Below are positions 17,659 through 27,834 of a stretch of DNA of 64,000 nucleotides, piece by piece; position 1 is the first letter of the stretch; each line of letters begins with the position of its first letter. The translations under genes and the position numbers were made by a program. The notes under the pieces were generated by a model. That model saw nothing but the letters and a program-made list of their open reading frames with translations, made no database searches and was not told where the DNA came from. This DNA comes from Anabaena sp. UHCC 0187 (GTDB taxonomy: Bacteria; Cyanobacteriota; Cyanobacteriia; Cyanobacteriales; Nostocaceae). Where the stretch lies: positions 695,281-759,280 of the forward strand of contig NZ_VILB01000011.1 in NCBI RefSeq assembly GCF_009712035.1, read 5' to 3'.

Positions 17659-20247
17659 TTATTTTTCTTTAAATGTCCACACACCTTCATCCCAATCAGC
17701 ATCAGATGGGGGTGATTGTATCCAGTGCTGACAACGACTCATGTATAACATCGAGGCTTTATCCTGATTGTCAGCGGACAAGGCTTTAACAAACTCTGGG
17801 AGGGCTGAGGTAAATTGACGTTTTAGATAGTATTCACGCCCTTTGTGGTAATGCTCAATTAGTTCTAGTTTGGAGCTATTAATATTATCAGTGCGCGAGC
17901 CTATTAACTCGTAAATAGCGACTGGTTCATTGCGTCCTTTCACACGGATGTAATCTAGTTCTCTTGCCCAAACACTATCTTGGCAGATTTTATATGTATT
18001 GTCGCTGATAATAATATCGCAACCATATTGTTTGCTAACACTTTCCAATCGAGAACCAAGATTGACACCATCACCAATAGCGGTAAATTCCATCCGTTTA
18101 CTAGAGCCGATATTGCCACTAATTACGGTATCAGAATTAATGCCAATCCCAATTTTAATGGCACATTGATTAGTTAATTGACGCAGTTCATTTAATTCTT
18201 GCAAACGACCGCGCATTTCTAGTGCTGTTTGGACTGCCATAACTGCGTGTTCTGCTAAAGGTAGGGGAGAACCAAACACAGCCATAATGGCATCACCGAT
18301 ATATTTATCAAGAGTGCCTTTATGTTTAAAGACTGCTTCTACCATTGATTCAAAATATTCGTTCAGCATTCTGACCACTTCTTCAGCTTGCATATTTTCT
18401 GTGAGGGTGGTGTAGCCACGAATATCAGAGAATAAGATAGTAACTTCTTTGCGATCGCCTCCTAATTTAGCATCATCTAATTTTAGCAATTCTTCCGCTA
18501 ATTCCTGGGTCATGTAACGGTACATTGTACTCTTCAGACGCTTTTCATCACTAATATCTTCCATGACCACCAATGCGCCACAGACTTTTTTTTCGTCTTC
18601 AACATCGGAAATGCTGTTTAGTGATAAGTTAACGCTGTGTTGTTCTGTTCCTGTAGTTAATAAAGTGCGATCAGGATAATATTGCTGGCTCTCTTTAGAA
18701 TTATTAGACTCTAGAGTAATCTGAAACCATGTACTAAAGTCTCCCTCTTTAATAGTGACAATATCATTCACCATTTTGCCTTCTAAAGCTTCTTCAGTCT
18801 GAAAGCCTAGCAATAGTTTAGCACGTTCATTAGCTGTAATAATTACGCCATTTTGATCTGTAGAAATCACCCCATTGGAAAGACTTCGCAAAATATCCCG
18901 CTGCATTTTTTCTTGTTGTTTAACTTTGGCAAACAACTGAGCATTTTGCAAAGCCACCCCGGCTTGAATATTAAATGCTTCCATGAATTCTTCATCATTT
19001 TTATCAAAACTAGCTTGGAAGCATTCAGGAGCATTAGGCCAAGAAGCTGGATCATAAGCGGAAAACTCCCCAACTTTCTTTTTATTGACTAATTGGGTAA
19101 CACCAATCAATACTTGATCACTATTAAATATTGGCATACACAGCAAACTACAGGTGCGATAGCCATTACTTTGATCCATTTTTTGAGCCGTTCCGGAGTC
19201 AGAATGCTCATATAAATCAAAGGGAATATTGAGTTTTTTACCAGATGCAGCCACTATACCGACAAAGCCTTGACCCATGGGTACACGTAACTCTTTAGCG
19301 ATACCATTAGGTTGATAAATTTTTGTCCATAAATCATGACGATCTCTATCTATTAACCACAGTGTACTGCGGTCAGCATTCATCAATTCTTTCGCCTCAT
19401 TCATCACCCGTTTGAGGGTTTCTTCTAAATCGAGTCCACTTTGACTGAGGGATTTAATCGCCTTCATTAATGCGGCGGCGGCTCTTTGTTTTTGAGTAGC
19501 AATATAGAAGGAGCGAGATGATTCTAAAATCAGGCGAATAGAGGGAGCAAATTCTAGAAATACATTTTCATCAACTTCAGAAAACCCTTTCGTATCAACC
19601 CGATCTGCAAGGGGATCTTTGAGATCATGAACAGGTTTTAATTTATTTAGTAATTGGACTACCGCAACTAATTTATTATCTTCTGTATTTAACAGTGGCA
19701 ATGCCAACATTGTATAAGTGCGGTAGCCATTTCTTTTATCTTGTTCTTGGGCAAATGTTGAGCGGGGATCATCATAAAAATCAAAGGGAATATTGACAAC
19801 CCGTTTGAAAGTAGCAACTTCACCTGCAATCCCTTTATTGGCTGGAATCCGAATTTCTAAAGGGCGTTTACTTTTCCCTTCCGCTAAAATTGACCAAAGT
19901 TCTTGTTGCTCTTCATCTAATAAAAATATCGTTGTCCGATCTGCTCCCAATAATTCCCCAGTTTTGAGAGTAATTGAATGCAGCATTTCCTGAAGGATTG
20001 TTTCAAAACCTTGATAATCCAACATGGATAAGGTTTGATTAACAACCTGTAATTTCTGCTCAACCTCTTGAACTACCCCTTTGAAAGTATCCTTATTCAA
20101 GGGAGCAAGAAACTGCGAAATAGTTCCTTTTTGTGTGGTTAAAGAAACTACATTCGGAGAATTTCTTTGTCCCCTATTATTTGGTTGAGGATTCACATCA
20201 ATAATCACATCTGTGTTTACTTCAGCATTCTGTTCATGCACTGACAT
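17659..20247 (-). CDS. cyaB: Class III adenylate cyclase, GAF-GAF-PAS-cyclase (CyaB type)
   Basis: The 862-residue protein makes cAMP from ATP. Domain order: N-terminal region (1-75), GAF-A (about 75-235), GAF-B (about 255-440), PAS (about 455-575), catalytic domain (about 595-770), and a TPR-like tail. Both GAF domains carry the spaced NK...F...DE (NKFDE) motif that marks cyclic-nucleotide-binding GAFs, so cAMP feedback control is expected. The catalytic domain has the two metal-binding aspartates (FSDIRG near 605; YIGDAIM), Lys648 in LDKYIGD, Thr722 in MEFTAIGD, and the NLGSR transition-state pair. Thr in place of the usual adenine-specifying Asp marks the bicarbonate/CO2-responsive subclass. 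Length and order match Anabaena CyaB1/CyaB2 (about 860 residues). The 760-base region upstream is non-coding. Confidence 0.93.
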   Translation of the reverse strand: MSVHEQNAEVNTDVIIDVNPQPNNRGQRNSPNVVSLTTQKGTISQFLAPLNKDTFKGVVQEVEQKLQVVNQTLSMLDYQGFETILQEMLHSITLKTGELLGADRTTIFLLDEEQQELWSILAEGKSKRPLEIRIPANKGIAGEVATFKRVVNIPFDFYDDPRSTFAQEQDKRNGYRTYTMLALPLLNTEDNKLVAVVQLLNKLKPVHDLKDPLADRVDTKGFSEVDENVFLEFAPSIRLILESSRSFYIATQKQRAAAALMKAIKSLSQSGLDLEETLKRVMNEAKELMNADRSTLWLIDRDRHDLWTKIYQPNGIAKELRVPMGQGFVGIVAASGKKLNIPFDLYEHSDSGTAQKMDQSNGYRTCSLLCMPIFNSDQVLIGVTQLVNKKKVGEFSAYDPASWPNAPECFQASFDKNDEEFMEAFNIQAGVALQNAQLFAKVKQQEKMQRDILRSLSNGVISTDQNGVIITANERAKLLLGFQTEEALEGKMVNDIVTIKEGDFSTWFQITLESNNSKESQQYYPDRTLLTTGTEQHSVNLSLNSISDVEDEKKVCGALVVMEDISDEKRLKSTMYRYMTQELAEELLKLDDAKLGGDRKEVTILFSDIRGYTTLTENMQAEEVVRMLNEYFESMVEAVFKHKGTLDKYIGDAIMAVFGSPLPLAEHAVMAVQTALEMRGRLQELNELRQLTNQCAIKIGIGINSDTVISGNIGSSKRMEFTAIGDGVNLGSRLESVSKQYGCDIIISDNTYKICQDSVWARELDYIRVKGRNEPVAIYELIGSRTDNINSSKLELIEHYHKGREYYLKRQFTSALPEFVKALSADNQDKASMLYMSRCQHWIQSPPSDADWDEGVWTFKEK

Positions 20248-21006
20248 AACTATCTTCCAATATGGTATGATTTAGAACCGAGAAATGGTCAATGATAATA
20301 TTTAAGATTTATTTTAAATCTTTTTGGTATCCATACTTATTTAACAGTATTTATGTCTACTGTGCAATTGTTTTTAACCAATTGATTACTTCTGATTACT
20401 GTGATAGCTCCCCAGATCAGATCCAACAGTAGGAAGATTTACCAATCGGGAATAATGCAATTGTCGCCACATCTTCAAATATAGTTATGAATTGGATGAT
20501 ATGCCCACAGTAACATTAGCAGATGATTTGGATATCTTCACATCCTAGGTTTGGAGATAGGAAAGTTAAACAAGTCAGTTCAATTATAAGGTATAGTCGG
20601 CAATTTAAGACTACCAATTGTGCAGTTTATCACATAGATACATTAAGTTTGTCAGTTTTAGATATAAAAGTAACATCTTGATTCTCGTCAATGAACTAGA
20701 GAATAAGACAACTTCAGTATGAACCCTTTTTCAGCCTATTTTAGTATCAATAACTGCAAAATTATCAGTATCTTAAAGGTTGAGTTACGCTTTATTTATA
20801 CCTCGGAATACATTTTCCAGTTTTCATAAATAATTTCTTGATCTGTTGTCTTTCCTGTATATTCCTGCACTAGTAAAAATCCTGAATAGTTTAAATATAT
20901 ATTTAAGTATTTTTAATGATTTATTAATAATTCTTGCTACGGAACTGATGGTATTTTCATGTAGAATTAGCTTTGATATAAAATTCAAAGTACCCAGTGA
21001 TTAATC
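20248..21006. other. Long intergenic region between cyaB-type gene and exported-protein gene
   Basis: This 759-base AT-rich stretch separates two divergent genes. I found no ORF with a plausible start and length, no strong inverted repeat and no tandem repeat. It should hold both promoters and possibly regulatory sites for the cyclase gene. Confidence 0.6.
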
Positions 21007-21888
21007 ATGAAAAATTGGCAGCATAAATTATTTGTCGGCTTACTTTGTTGTGCATTTTTAGTTTTCGGATGGCAAAATAGGGTATTAGCTGAGGAAATGA
21101 CTAGTACAGCCGCAGTAAAAACCCAATTAGCGCAATTAGAAGTAACTCAAAATGTCTATGATTATCTATTGCAATATCAACCGGAAACTTATAATCTGCT
21201 GACAAAAAGATTGGCAGAAGGTATTGAAGATGCGAAACAACCATTAGCAGATGAAGTAGTTAATAATCTCTTGGCTTTATCTAGAATTAATCCACAAGTT
21301 AAATCGAGATCAAATAATGGGAAAATAGAATATTTGATGTCAACTTGGAAATATACAAATAACCCAAATGCAGATTGGCCAATAGGTACAAAGAAACTGC
21401 TACCTTATCAAACTTGGTTTACCGCAGTACCACAAGTGAAAGAATTTTGTCAAAAGTATCAAGCCATTGATAGCAATATTCCTGATAATGTTGAACTTTC
21501 ATTGCGGTTACAACAGTATTTGGGGTTAATCTTAAATAAATATTCCACCAAAACCCATTTTGTAGAAATGTGGGTAAAAGCCGAAGATATAACTAGACCA
21601 TGTATTGATGGAGAAATTAACGATTCTAGCTGTGATCTTTTACCTGTTCCTGTTCCTGATAGTAGTCCTGTTGTCAAGGCAATATACACCAATTCCTACG
21701 CCAATGCCAAACAAGAATATTATCCTTGGTCTGGTTTAGGTTATACCTATGACTGGGGAAATCCTCAAAGACCCCATGAAGGGGCAAGTGAGTTTATTAT
21801 TAACCCCACTCCGGAAAAACCTGTAGAGGTGGAAGTTGCTTCTGTGACACCAACGCAGGAATACTGTCGGAATCAGATTGTACAGTAG
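21007..21888 (+). CDS. Exported protein of unknown function
   Basis: The 293-residue protein has a signal peptide (MKNWQHK, then a hydrophobic core, with likely cleavage after VLAEE near residue 30). The mature part is rich in Gln, Asn and aromatic residues. It contains distinctive segments such as WPIGTKKLLPYQTWF and YPWSGLGYTYDWGNPQ, plus several cysteines (FCQKYQ, RPCIDG, SSCDLLP, YCRNQ) that could form disulfides. There is no catalytic motif that I recognise. It is probably periplasmic or secreted. It is convergent with the alpha-2-macroglobulin gene that ends 85 bases away; a dispersed repeat (21920-21946) lies between them. Confidence 0.7.
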   Translation: MKNWQHKLFVGLLCCAFLVFGWQNRVLAEEMTSTAAVKTQLAQLEVTQNVYDYLLQYQPETYNLLTKRLAEGIEDAKQPLADEVVNNLLALSRINPQVKSRSNNGKIEYLMSTWKYTNNPNADWPIGTKKLLPYQTWFTAVPQVKEFCQKYQAIDSNIPDNVELSLRLQQYLGLILNKYSTKTHFVEMWVKAEDITRPCIDGEINDSSCDLLPVPVPDSSPVVKAIYTNSYANAKQEYYPWSGLGYTYDWGNPQRPHEGASEFIINPTPEKPVEVEVASVTPTQEYCRNQIVQ

Positions 21889-21919
21889 GATTTTTGCACT
21901 CTGTGGTTTGGAGGAAATT

Positions 21920-21946
21920 TATCGAACCACAGAGGACACGGAGAAA
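21920..21946 (-). repeat. Copy of a dispersed CTCTGCG/GGTTCGATA-type repeat
   Basis: Read on the minus strand the unit is TTCTCCGTGTCCTCTGTGG followed by TTCGATA. It closely matches the units at 27709-27746 and 35636-35674 and more loosely the one inside the pbpC reading frame (27871-27898). Confidence 0.65.
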
Positions 21947-21972
21947 AGAGAATTAGTTCATCATAAAAAAAC

Positions 21973-24900
21973 TCACTTTTCTAAGATATCTAATGTGGAG
22001 TCTGCACTGCGTCCAAACTCTTCTGGTGCATATTGAAGATGTATTTCTGCACCTGGCCAAAGGAATGTTCCTGGAGTCACAGAACGGACTAAATAATGTA
22101 AACTATAAACTCCTGGGTCGAGATGATTTGCATAGGAAATAATCCGATCTTTATAGATTGTTTTATATCCTAATTGCCAATTATCGGCTTTTGCTTGTAA
22201 TGCTGGTGTCGCAGTTTGAAAACTATCATCTACAGCTTCAAATCCTGCGGGTAATGGGTCTTTAATGACTACATGATCTACAGGATGATCTGTAATTAAT
22301 TCTAATCCAATATCAAAGACTTGTCCAGGTTGTAATGTTAATGGTTTATCAAGGGCATACATACCGACTTTTTGGATAATTTTCTCTTCATTGACTTTAC
22401 TAATTTCTCGCGTTACTCGTAAACCGTTGAATCTTCCTGGTTGATTTCCTTGCAAACGATATTTGTAAGCCACTAAATAATGTAATTTACCTCTTCCAGA
22501 TTTTTGTAACCATAAATCATGCTTACCTTGAGGTAATTGATTCATGGGGACATTTATTTGCAAGCTGGGATTTTGATAACCATTAAATCGTGTTTCTCCT
22601 AATTTCTGATTTGCTAATTTTACTGTAGTCATAAAATTAGGTGGTGTGGGTTGGATTTGGCTATATGCAACTAAAGCTGTGAGGGCTTGGGCGTTATTAT
22701 AACTAGATTCCCATGTGCCATCTCTGCGTAAGTTAAGAAGACTTTGCAGTAATTTATCAATGATTTCGGGGTTGGTTTTTTGGTCAATAAATAACCGTAA
22801 AGCTTGGGCTTGGGTGACAGTATTTGAACTCATCCAACTCCAACTTTGAGGTAAATTTACAACTGCGGTACGTCCAGTTTCATAGATATTTTTTTGGAAT
22901 TGTACCCGCATAATTTGGGCTTGATTTTGCCATTCAGGAAATTGATAGAGATATCTTGCTAATTTGATTTGAGTAACTAGATCAAAATCATTACGTTGTT
23001 GATAAATATCTGATAGAAAACTATTGCGTTTATCTCCTAATTGTGCTAAGGCAAGTAAAGAATTTAGTTGCAGTTGAGATTTACAAAGTTTCTGTTTACA
23101 AAAGTCGTATTGTCCTGGGTTAGCGAGAACATTTTGAAGATAAGTTTTCAGACTAGAAATGATTTTACTATCAACTAAATCAGGAAAACTTTGATTAGCT
23201 TTAACTAAAGATTCTACAGCATCAGCAGAAACCCAAGGGTCAGATTTTTCTTGTCCTGGAAATGCTGCAAAACCACCATCTGCTATTTGCAGAGTTTGTA
23301 ATTGTGCAATTGCTAATTTTGCTTGTGCTTGAGGATTAAATTCGGCAAAGGTTTGATTATATTTTTGCGTGAGAGTTTGCAGATTTGCAGCAATTAATAA
23401 TTGACTTGTGGCTGGTTCTGCAAATGGTAAATCATTATTTTCTAAAACTTGTTTTGCAGGTGCTTTAATTGCTGGAATTAAGGTACTAGCTAATTGAATA
23501 TCTAAACCTCCGGCTTCACGGAAAGTATTGTTAGCAATATTCACAGGAATTTTTACCTGTTTTTCACTCACACCAGTTTCTACAACTTGTTCGGTAATTT
23601 CTAAAGATCTAATTTCCAAAGGGACAGTAAAAGCATCAGCAATATTATTTAATTGGGTGGTAAATGTAACTTTACCTTCGCCCACATTACCCGCTATCAT
23701 GGGGAAACGATAAGCTTGGGTTGCTGACTCGGCTTTTGGTTGTAATGTGGTGGTTTTGGGGTTATTTTCCGCGAAGTTGAGAGAACCGCTAACTTCACCG
23801 TTAATAGTCAGATTTCCGGTGTTTGTAGTGGTGTTGGTGACAGATAAACCTGCCAAAATGCGATCGCCTGTGCGGGCAAATTGTGGCAAAATAGCATTAG
23901 TTATTAATGGCTTTGTGGTGATAAATGTTGCTTCACCATTCCCAAACCGCAAATTTCCATCTGTACCCACCACCATTATCCGCCAAGTTGTTAAGTTATC
24001 GGGTAATTTAAAGGTGATTTTCGCCTTACCATTTTCATCACTAATTACCGAACCATTGTAATAAGCTAAAGCTTGAAAATCTTCACGAATCCGAGTATTT
24101 GCTAAACCATTTGATAAGCCACCACCATAACCCCAACCTTTGGGTAAACTTGTCGGTAATGGTGCTAATTTAACATCACGACGATTATCACTAAATCGGG
24201 TAGAAATTGATTGTTCTGCATAAACAGTATCTACCAAATTTGGCGGACGATAACCAGTTAATTGTAACACTGCTTCATTGACCACCATGACAGTAAATTG
24301 TCCTTTGGTGGGATTTCCTTGATGATCTTTTAATTCCAGTTCTACAGTTGCTTCTTTTCCTGGTTCTAAAGATTTTTCAACTGGGTTAACTTGCAACTTT
24401 AAATATTTATCTGCTAGGTTAACTTTAAAATCTGCAAAACCAATTCGGGCTAAATTTTCTAAACTTCCTGGTTCTATTTGATTCAGTGGTTTACCTTGTC
24501 TAACTAACACCGCTTGTACTGCTGCATTAGGTAACATTTCTGGCGTAATTGTAAACTGAATTTGAGGCGCACCTCCTTTAATTTTGATAACTTGTTGATA
24601 GAGAGGTTTATCTTTAATGACTGCAAAATATAATTCTCCTTCTGGGTAGGGAGATTGAATTAAAGCTGTCGCTGTATCTCCAGGTTTAAACTCTTTTTTA
24701 TTTAATTTAACTGATAATTTATCTTTTTCTTCTCCACCCCAAAATACCTGATTTTCTCCTGTTACCCAAATTTGTAAATCTGTGGCTGTAATCTCATCTC
24801 TATTATCACTAAAATTAGCCCGAATTCGATATGAACCTGATACATTAGGTTTGAAATTCACTATTTGAGAAGTATTCCCAGATGTAATATCTGTTTTTCC

Positions 24901-27678
24901 AACTGTCTGATATTCAACTTGATTTTGTGGAGTTTTACTACCTTCAACGATTTTAGTAACGCTGCTATATTTCATCTGTTGTAATTCCAGATGTATTCTT
25001 TGATTTTCTAATGCTTTTCCGGTTGCGTCAGTGACAATAAATTCTACAGGAAAATCCTTACCAGCGTCAGCGACAAAATTACTTTTTAAACCAATGATTC
25101 GATTACTGGGTAAAGCGGTAAAAGTTTGGGAATTAGCAACTGATAAATTAGAAACATCACTAATTTGCACGTCTACCCGGTAAGTCATGGGGTAGGGTAA
25201 ATCTTTAGCTACAGTTACAGTTTGATTACTTTTCCCATTCGGATCTAATTTGGTGTTAGTTTGTAAGACATCATTAGGAACATTGGGACTTTCTTCTGGC
25301 CAAAACCATTGTCTCCCAAAACTAAATTCTTCCCACCCTTTAGGAATAAAATTAGCCTGTTGACGAGTGACAAAATATTTAGCTTCTCCTCCTTCCACTG
25401 GGGAACCAAATAAATAATTACTTCCTACTTGCACATCAATTTTGTCATTAATTACGGCAAATTCTTTATTTAGCTGTAAATCAACTTTGAAATTTGGTGG
25501 TTTAAATTCTGCTACTTGAAATTCTCCTGAAATCTCTTGTCCCTTGTTACCTTTAGCTTTGATAGTATAAAAACCTAAAGGCTGATTTTTAGGAATTGGT
25601 AATTCTAAAGAAAATGTACTAAATTTATTAGTCGTCTTTGTTCCTAAATCTGTATTTTTTCCAGTAGTATTTACTAAAGTTAATTGATAGACTGTATTTT
25701 TATCTTCCTGAACTTTACCCTTTTCTAAATAATCTGCAAAAGCAGTAAAAGCAGCCTTTTCTCCGGGTTGATATAACTGTCTATCAGAAAATATTATCCC
25801 TCGTGATTCTGGTTTATCAGTTACCCAACCGGCATCAATTCCATAACCATAAGCACCACTATATTCTTCAGTTCTCGCAAATGCCCAATCTTGATTTTCA
25901 CTAGCTATTACTAATAATTGTGGTAAACTAGATTTCAATTTGGGATAACATTGTGTTAATTCATTATTCTGAATTATCAAAATTCCCTTTTCATCAGTTT
26001 TACCAGTTGCACAGGGTACAGGTTGAGGACTAGATTTATCAGCTAATTTTGATTGATAAATTTCAATATTTGCGGCTTTAACTGGGGAACCATTACTAAG
26101 ATGATGAACCCGAATTAAACCCGATTCTGGAAACCATTGAGAAAAGACACCTAAATTGGTTAATTGTACCATTCCATAGGTTGTTGGTTCTCTCCACAAT
26201 TGTTTACCGTCTTCTTGATATTTATGAGTTCGTGCTTGCACTCCATAAGCCAACATTCCCTGACTATTACCTAACTTTTCTTTGAGAGGAACATTGATAT
26301 TTATTGACTGATTTTGCTTACCCCTAATTTTAAAATCTTGCCATTTAGAAGGTTCGGGTAATAAATCATTAGCAATATTTGTATAAACTAAATCTGTCGG
26401 CTTAACAATGCGATAAGCAGCTTGATATTTTGACTCTGGTAAATTAATTGTATCAATATTAATTTGTAGATCTTTATCTGTAGGAAAAATATTCAAATCT
26501 GATGGTACAGCAATATTGCCAGCAATGTCACCAGTATCATATTTAATAGTTACTGGTTTTCCTAAACTTTGTCCAAATTTATCTTTAAGATTTCTCTCAA
26601 TATTAATTGTATAAGTAGTAGCTGGTTCTAAAGCATAAGGATTAATGCTGACAATTCTATCTTCTCCAGAAACTTGCAGTACACCATCAATATTTTTTGG
26701 TGTTGGCTGAATTTTAATATTTTCCTGAGCAGAATCTGCTAATAAGATATTATTAAATTCTAGTTGGGGACTACCTTTAATAAATCTGCCATAAGTTCCC
26801 CCTGAATCTGGTTCTCCATAGGGTTTAATTTTCACAAATCCTAAAGGTGAATAAGTCGCTAACTTACTAACAAATTCCTTTTGACTGGGTAAATTACCAT
26901 TAGCAGGAAGAATACCCGGAGAAAATGTCAACCGGTAAGATGTGGCTTTTTCTAAATTTTGCCCAGGAGTAAGATTATAAACCCAATTTCTAGCTGAAGG
27001 ATCAAATTTGTCTAAAGGATCTAAATTTTCTGGTGTTTCTTCCTTCGCTAATTCCACCTTAAACCCTACACCTTGAGTTTTACCTTCAGGAATTAACTGT
27101 AAATGCTTTTGTACAGAATCTAGATCCAATTCTAAATTAGAGGTAAATTGTAACTTTGGTTGTAAATCAATTGGTTCAACTGCGGCTTTTTCAATGGGAT
27201 TAACCCCTGGTAAATTAGTAATTTGCAGCGGTTCAGTATTAAAAGTCCAAGCCAAATCTTGACTTAAGCGATGATTTTTTAAATCTGCTAAACCAGCTTT
27301 GAGAGTAACCTTAACTCGCGTCGCTTTCGGTATAGCTTTATCAGCTTGAAAACCCACCATACGCGGAGTTAAAAAGCGAAACTGTCCCGATAAAGGAGGC
27401 CAAATAGCAAATTTAGTTAATAAACTTTGCTGTTGAGGACTATCAAGACTTTCAACAGGAATTAAAGCTTCTTTAAAACGAATACGAATTTGATTGAGAG
27501 GTTTTGCATCTCCCAAAGGACTAATTTGTTCTATCCAATCTGGTAACTTTGGCGTTATTATTGACTCAACAATTGGTAATTGTTCCTTACCTGATTTAAT
27601 ACCGATAAAATTACAGCTTGTCATTCCGAATACGAGAATAACAATAACCAGGAACTTAAAAATTTTTCTGATCTTCAT
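21973..27678 (-). CDS. Bacterial alpha-2-macroglobulin family lipoprotein, thioester motif absent
   Basis: The 1901-residue protein begins with a lipoprotein signal peptide ending ...FGMTSC, so it should be anchored in a periplasm-facing membrane. It has many macroglobulin beta domains, the family motif IREDFQALAYY with LPDNLTTWRIM (the A2M domain), and a C-terminal alpha-helical thioester-type domain plus receptor-like domain. Classical members have a CxEQ thioester in a YPYGC.EQ context. The equivalent place, near residue 1415, reads LPFAEPATSQLL, with no Cys and no Gln at the expected spots. The protein is therefore of the thioester-less type. It lies divergently beside pbpC, the usual genomic partner. 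The pair is thought to protect or monitor the cell envelope by trapping proteases. Confidence 0.92.
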   Translation of the reverse strand: MKIRKIFKFLVIVILVFGMTSCNFIGIKSGKEQLPIVESIITPKLPDWIEQISPLGDAKPLNQIRIRFKEALIPVESLDSPQQQSLLTKFAIWPPLSGQFRFLTPRMVGFQADKAIPKATRVKVTLKAGLADLKNHRLSQDLAWTFNTEPLQITNLPGVNPIEKAAVEPIDLQPKLQFTSNLELDLDSVQKHLQLIPEGKTQGVGFKVELAKEETPENLDPLDKFDPSARNWVYNLTPGQNLEKATSYRLTFSPGILPANGNLPSQKEFVSKLATYSPLGFVKIKPYGEPDSGGTYGRFIKGSPQLEFNNILLADSAQENIKIQPTPKNIDGVLQVSGEDRIVSINPYALEPATTYTINIERNLKDKFGQSLGKPVTIKYDTGDIAGNIAVPSDLNIFPTDKDLQINIDTINLPESKYQAAYRIVKPTDLVYTNIANDLLPEPSKWQDFKIRGKQNQSININVPLKEKLGNSQGMLAYGVQARTHKYQEDGKQLWREPTTYGMVQLTNLGVFSQWFPESGLIRVHHLSNGSPVKAANIEIYQSKLADKSSPQPVPCATGKTDEKGILIIQNNELTQCYPKLKSSLPQLLVIASENQDWAFARTEEYSGAYGYGIDAGWVTDKPESRGIIFSDRQLYQPGEKAAFTAFADYLEKGKVQEDKNTVYQLTLVNTTGKNTDLGTKTTNKFSTFSLELPIPKNQPLGFYTIKAKGNKGQEISGEFQVAEFKPPNFKVDLQLNKEFAVINDKIDVQVGSNYLFGSPVEGGEAKYFVTRQQANFIPKGWEEFSFGRQWFWPEESPNVPNDVLQTNTKLDPNGKSNQTVTVAKDLPYPMTYRVDVQISDVSNLSVANSQTFTALPSNRIIGLKSNFVADAGKDFPVEFIVTDATGKALENQRIHLELQQMKYSSVTKIVEGSKTPQNQVEYQTVGKTDITSGNTSQIVNFKPNVSGSYRIRANFSDNRDEITATDLQIWVTGENQVFWGGEEKDKLSVKLNKKEFKPGDTATALIQSPYPEGELYFAVIKDKPLYQQVIKIKGGAPQIQFTITPEMLPNAAVQAVLVRQGKPLNQIEPGSLENLARIGFADFKVNLADKYLKLQVNPVEKSLEPGKEATVELELKDHQGNPTKGQFTVMVVNEAVLQLTGYRPPNLVDTVYAEQSISTRFSDNRRDVKLAPLPTSLPKGWGYGGGLSNGLANTRIREDFQALAYYNGSVISDENGKAKITFKLPDNLTTWRIMVVGTDGNLRFGNGEATFITTKPLITNAILPQFARTGDRILAGLSVTNTTTNTGNLTINGEVSGSLNFAENNPKTTTLQPKAESATQAYRFPMIAGNVGEGKVTFTTQLNNIADAFTVPLEIRSLEITEQVVETGVSEKQVKIPVNIANNTFREAGGLDIQLASTLIPAIKAPAKQVLENNDLPFAEPATSQLLIAANLQTLTQKYNQTFAEFNPQAQAKLAIAQLQTLQIADGGFAAFPGQEKSDPWVSADAVESLVKANQSFPDLVDSKIISSLKTYLQNVLANPGQYDFCKQKLCKSQLQLNSLLALAQLGDKRNSFLSDIYQQRNDFDLVTQIKLARYLYQFPEWQNQAQIMRVQFQKNIYETGRTAVVNLPQSWSWMSSNTVTQAQALRLFIDQKTNPEIIDKLLQSLLNLRRDGTWESSYNNAQALTALVAYSQIQPTPPNFMTTVKLANQKLGETRFNGYQNPSLQINVPMNQLPQGKHDLWLQKSGRGKLHYLVAYKYRLQGNQPGRFNGLRVTREISKVNEEKIIQKVGMYALDKPLTLQPGQVFDIGLELITDHPVDHVVIKDPLPAGFEAVDDSFQTATPALQAKADNWQLGYKTIYKDRIISYANHLDPGVYSLHYLVRSVTPGTFLWPGAEIHLQYAPEEFGRSADSTLDILEK

Positions 27679-27708
27679 ATTAAATAAAATGTAAACATCT
27701 CATTTCCC

Positions 27709-27746
27709 TCTTCCTCTGCGTTCTCTGCGCCTCTGCGGTTCGATTA
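27709..27746 (+). repeat. Copy of the dispersed CTCTGCG/GGTTCGAT-type repeat
   Basis: Three CTCTGCG-type units lead into GGTTCGATTAA. The block lies in the spacer between the alpha-2-macroglobulin gene and pbpC. Confidence 0.75.
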
Positions 27747-27834
27747 AAAAAAATATCATTACACTAGGATTGATATATAGATAACTAATCTAGCCTGACA
27801 ATTCCCAATAAACCATACAATTCTTAACATTGTT

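Noticed and set aside
17659-20247. An anti-phage CBASS-type cyclase
   Set aside because: The catalytic domain is a class III adenylate cyclase with a CyaB domain order, not a CD-NTase, and no effector gene is adjacent.
23747-24061. 104-codon plus-strand ORF inside the alpha-2-macroglobulin gene
   Set aside because: It lies fully antisense to a well-supported coding frame, has no ribosome-binding site and no recognisable domain.
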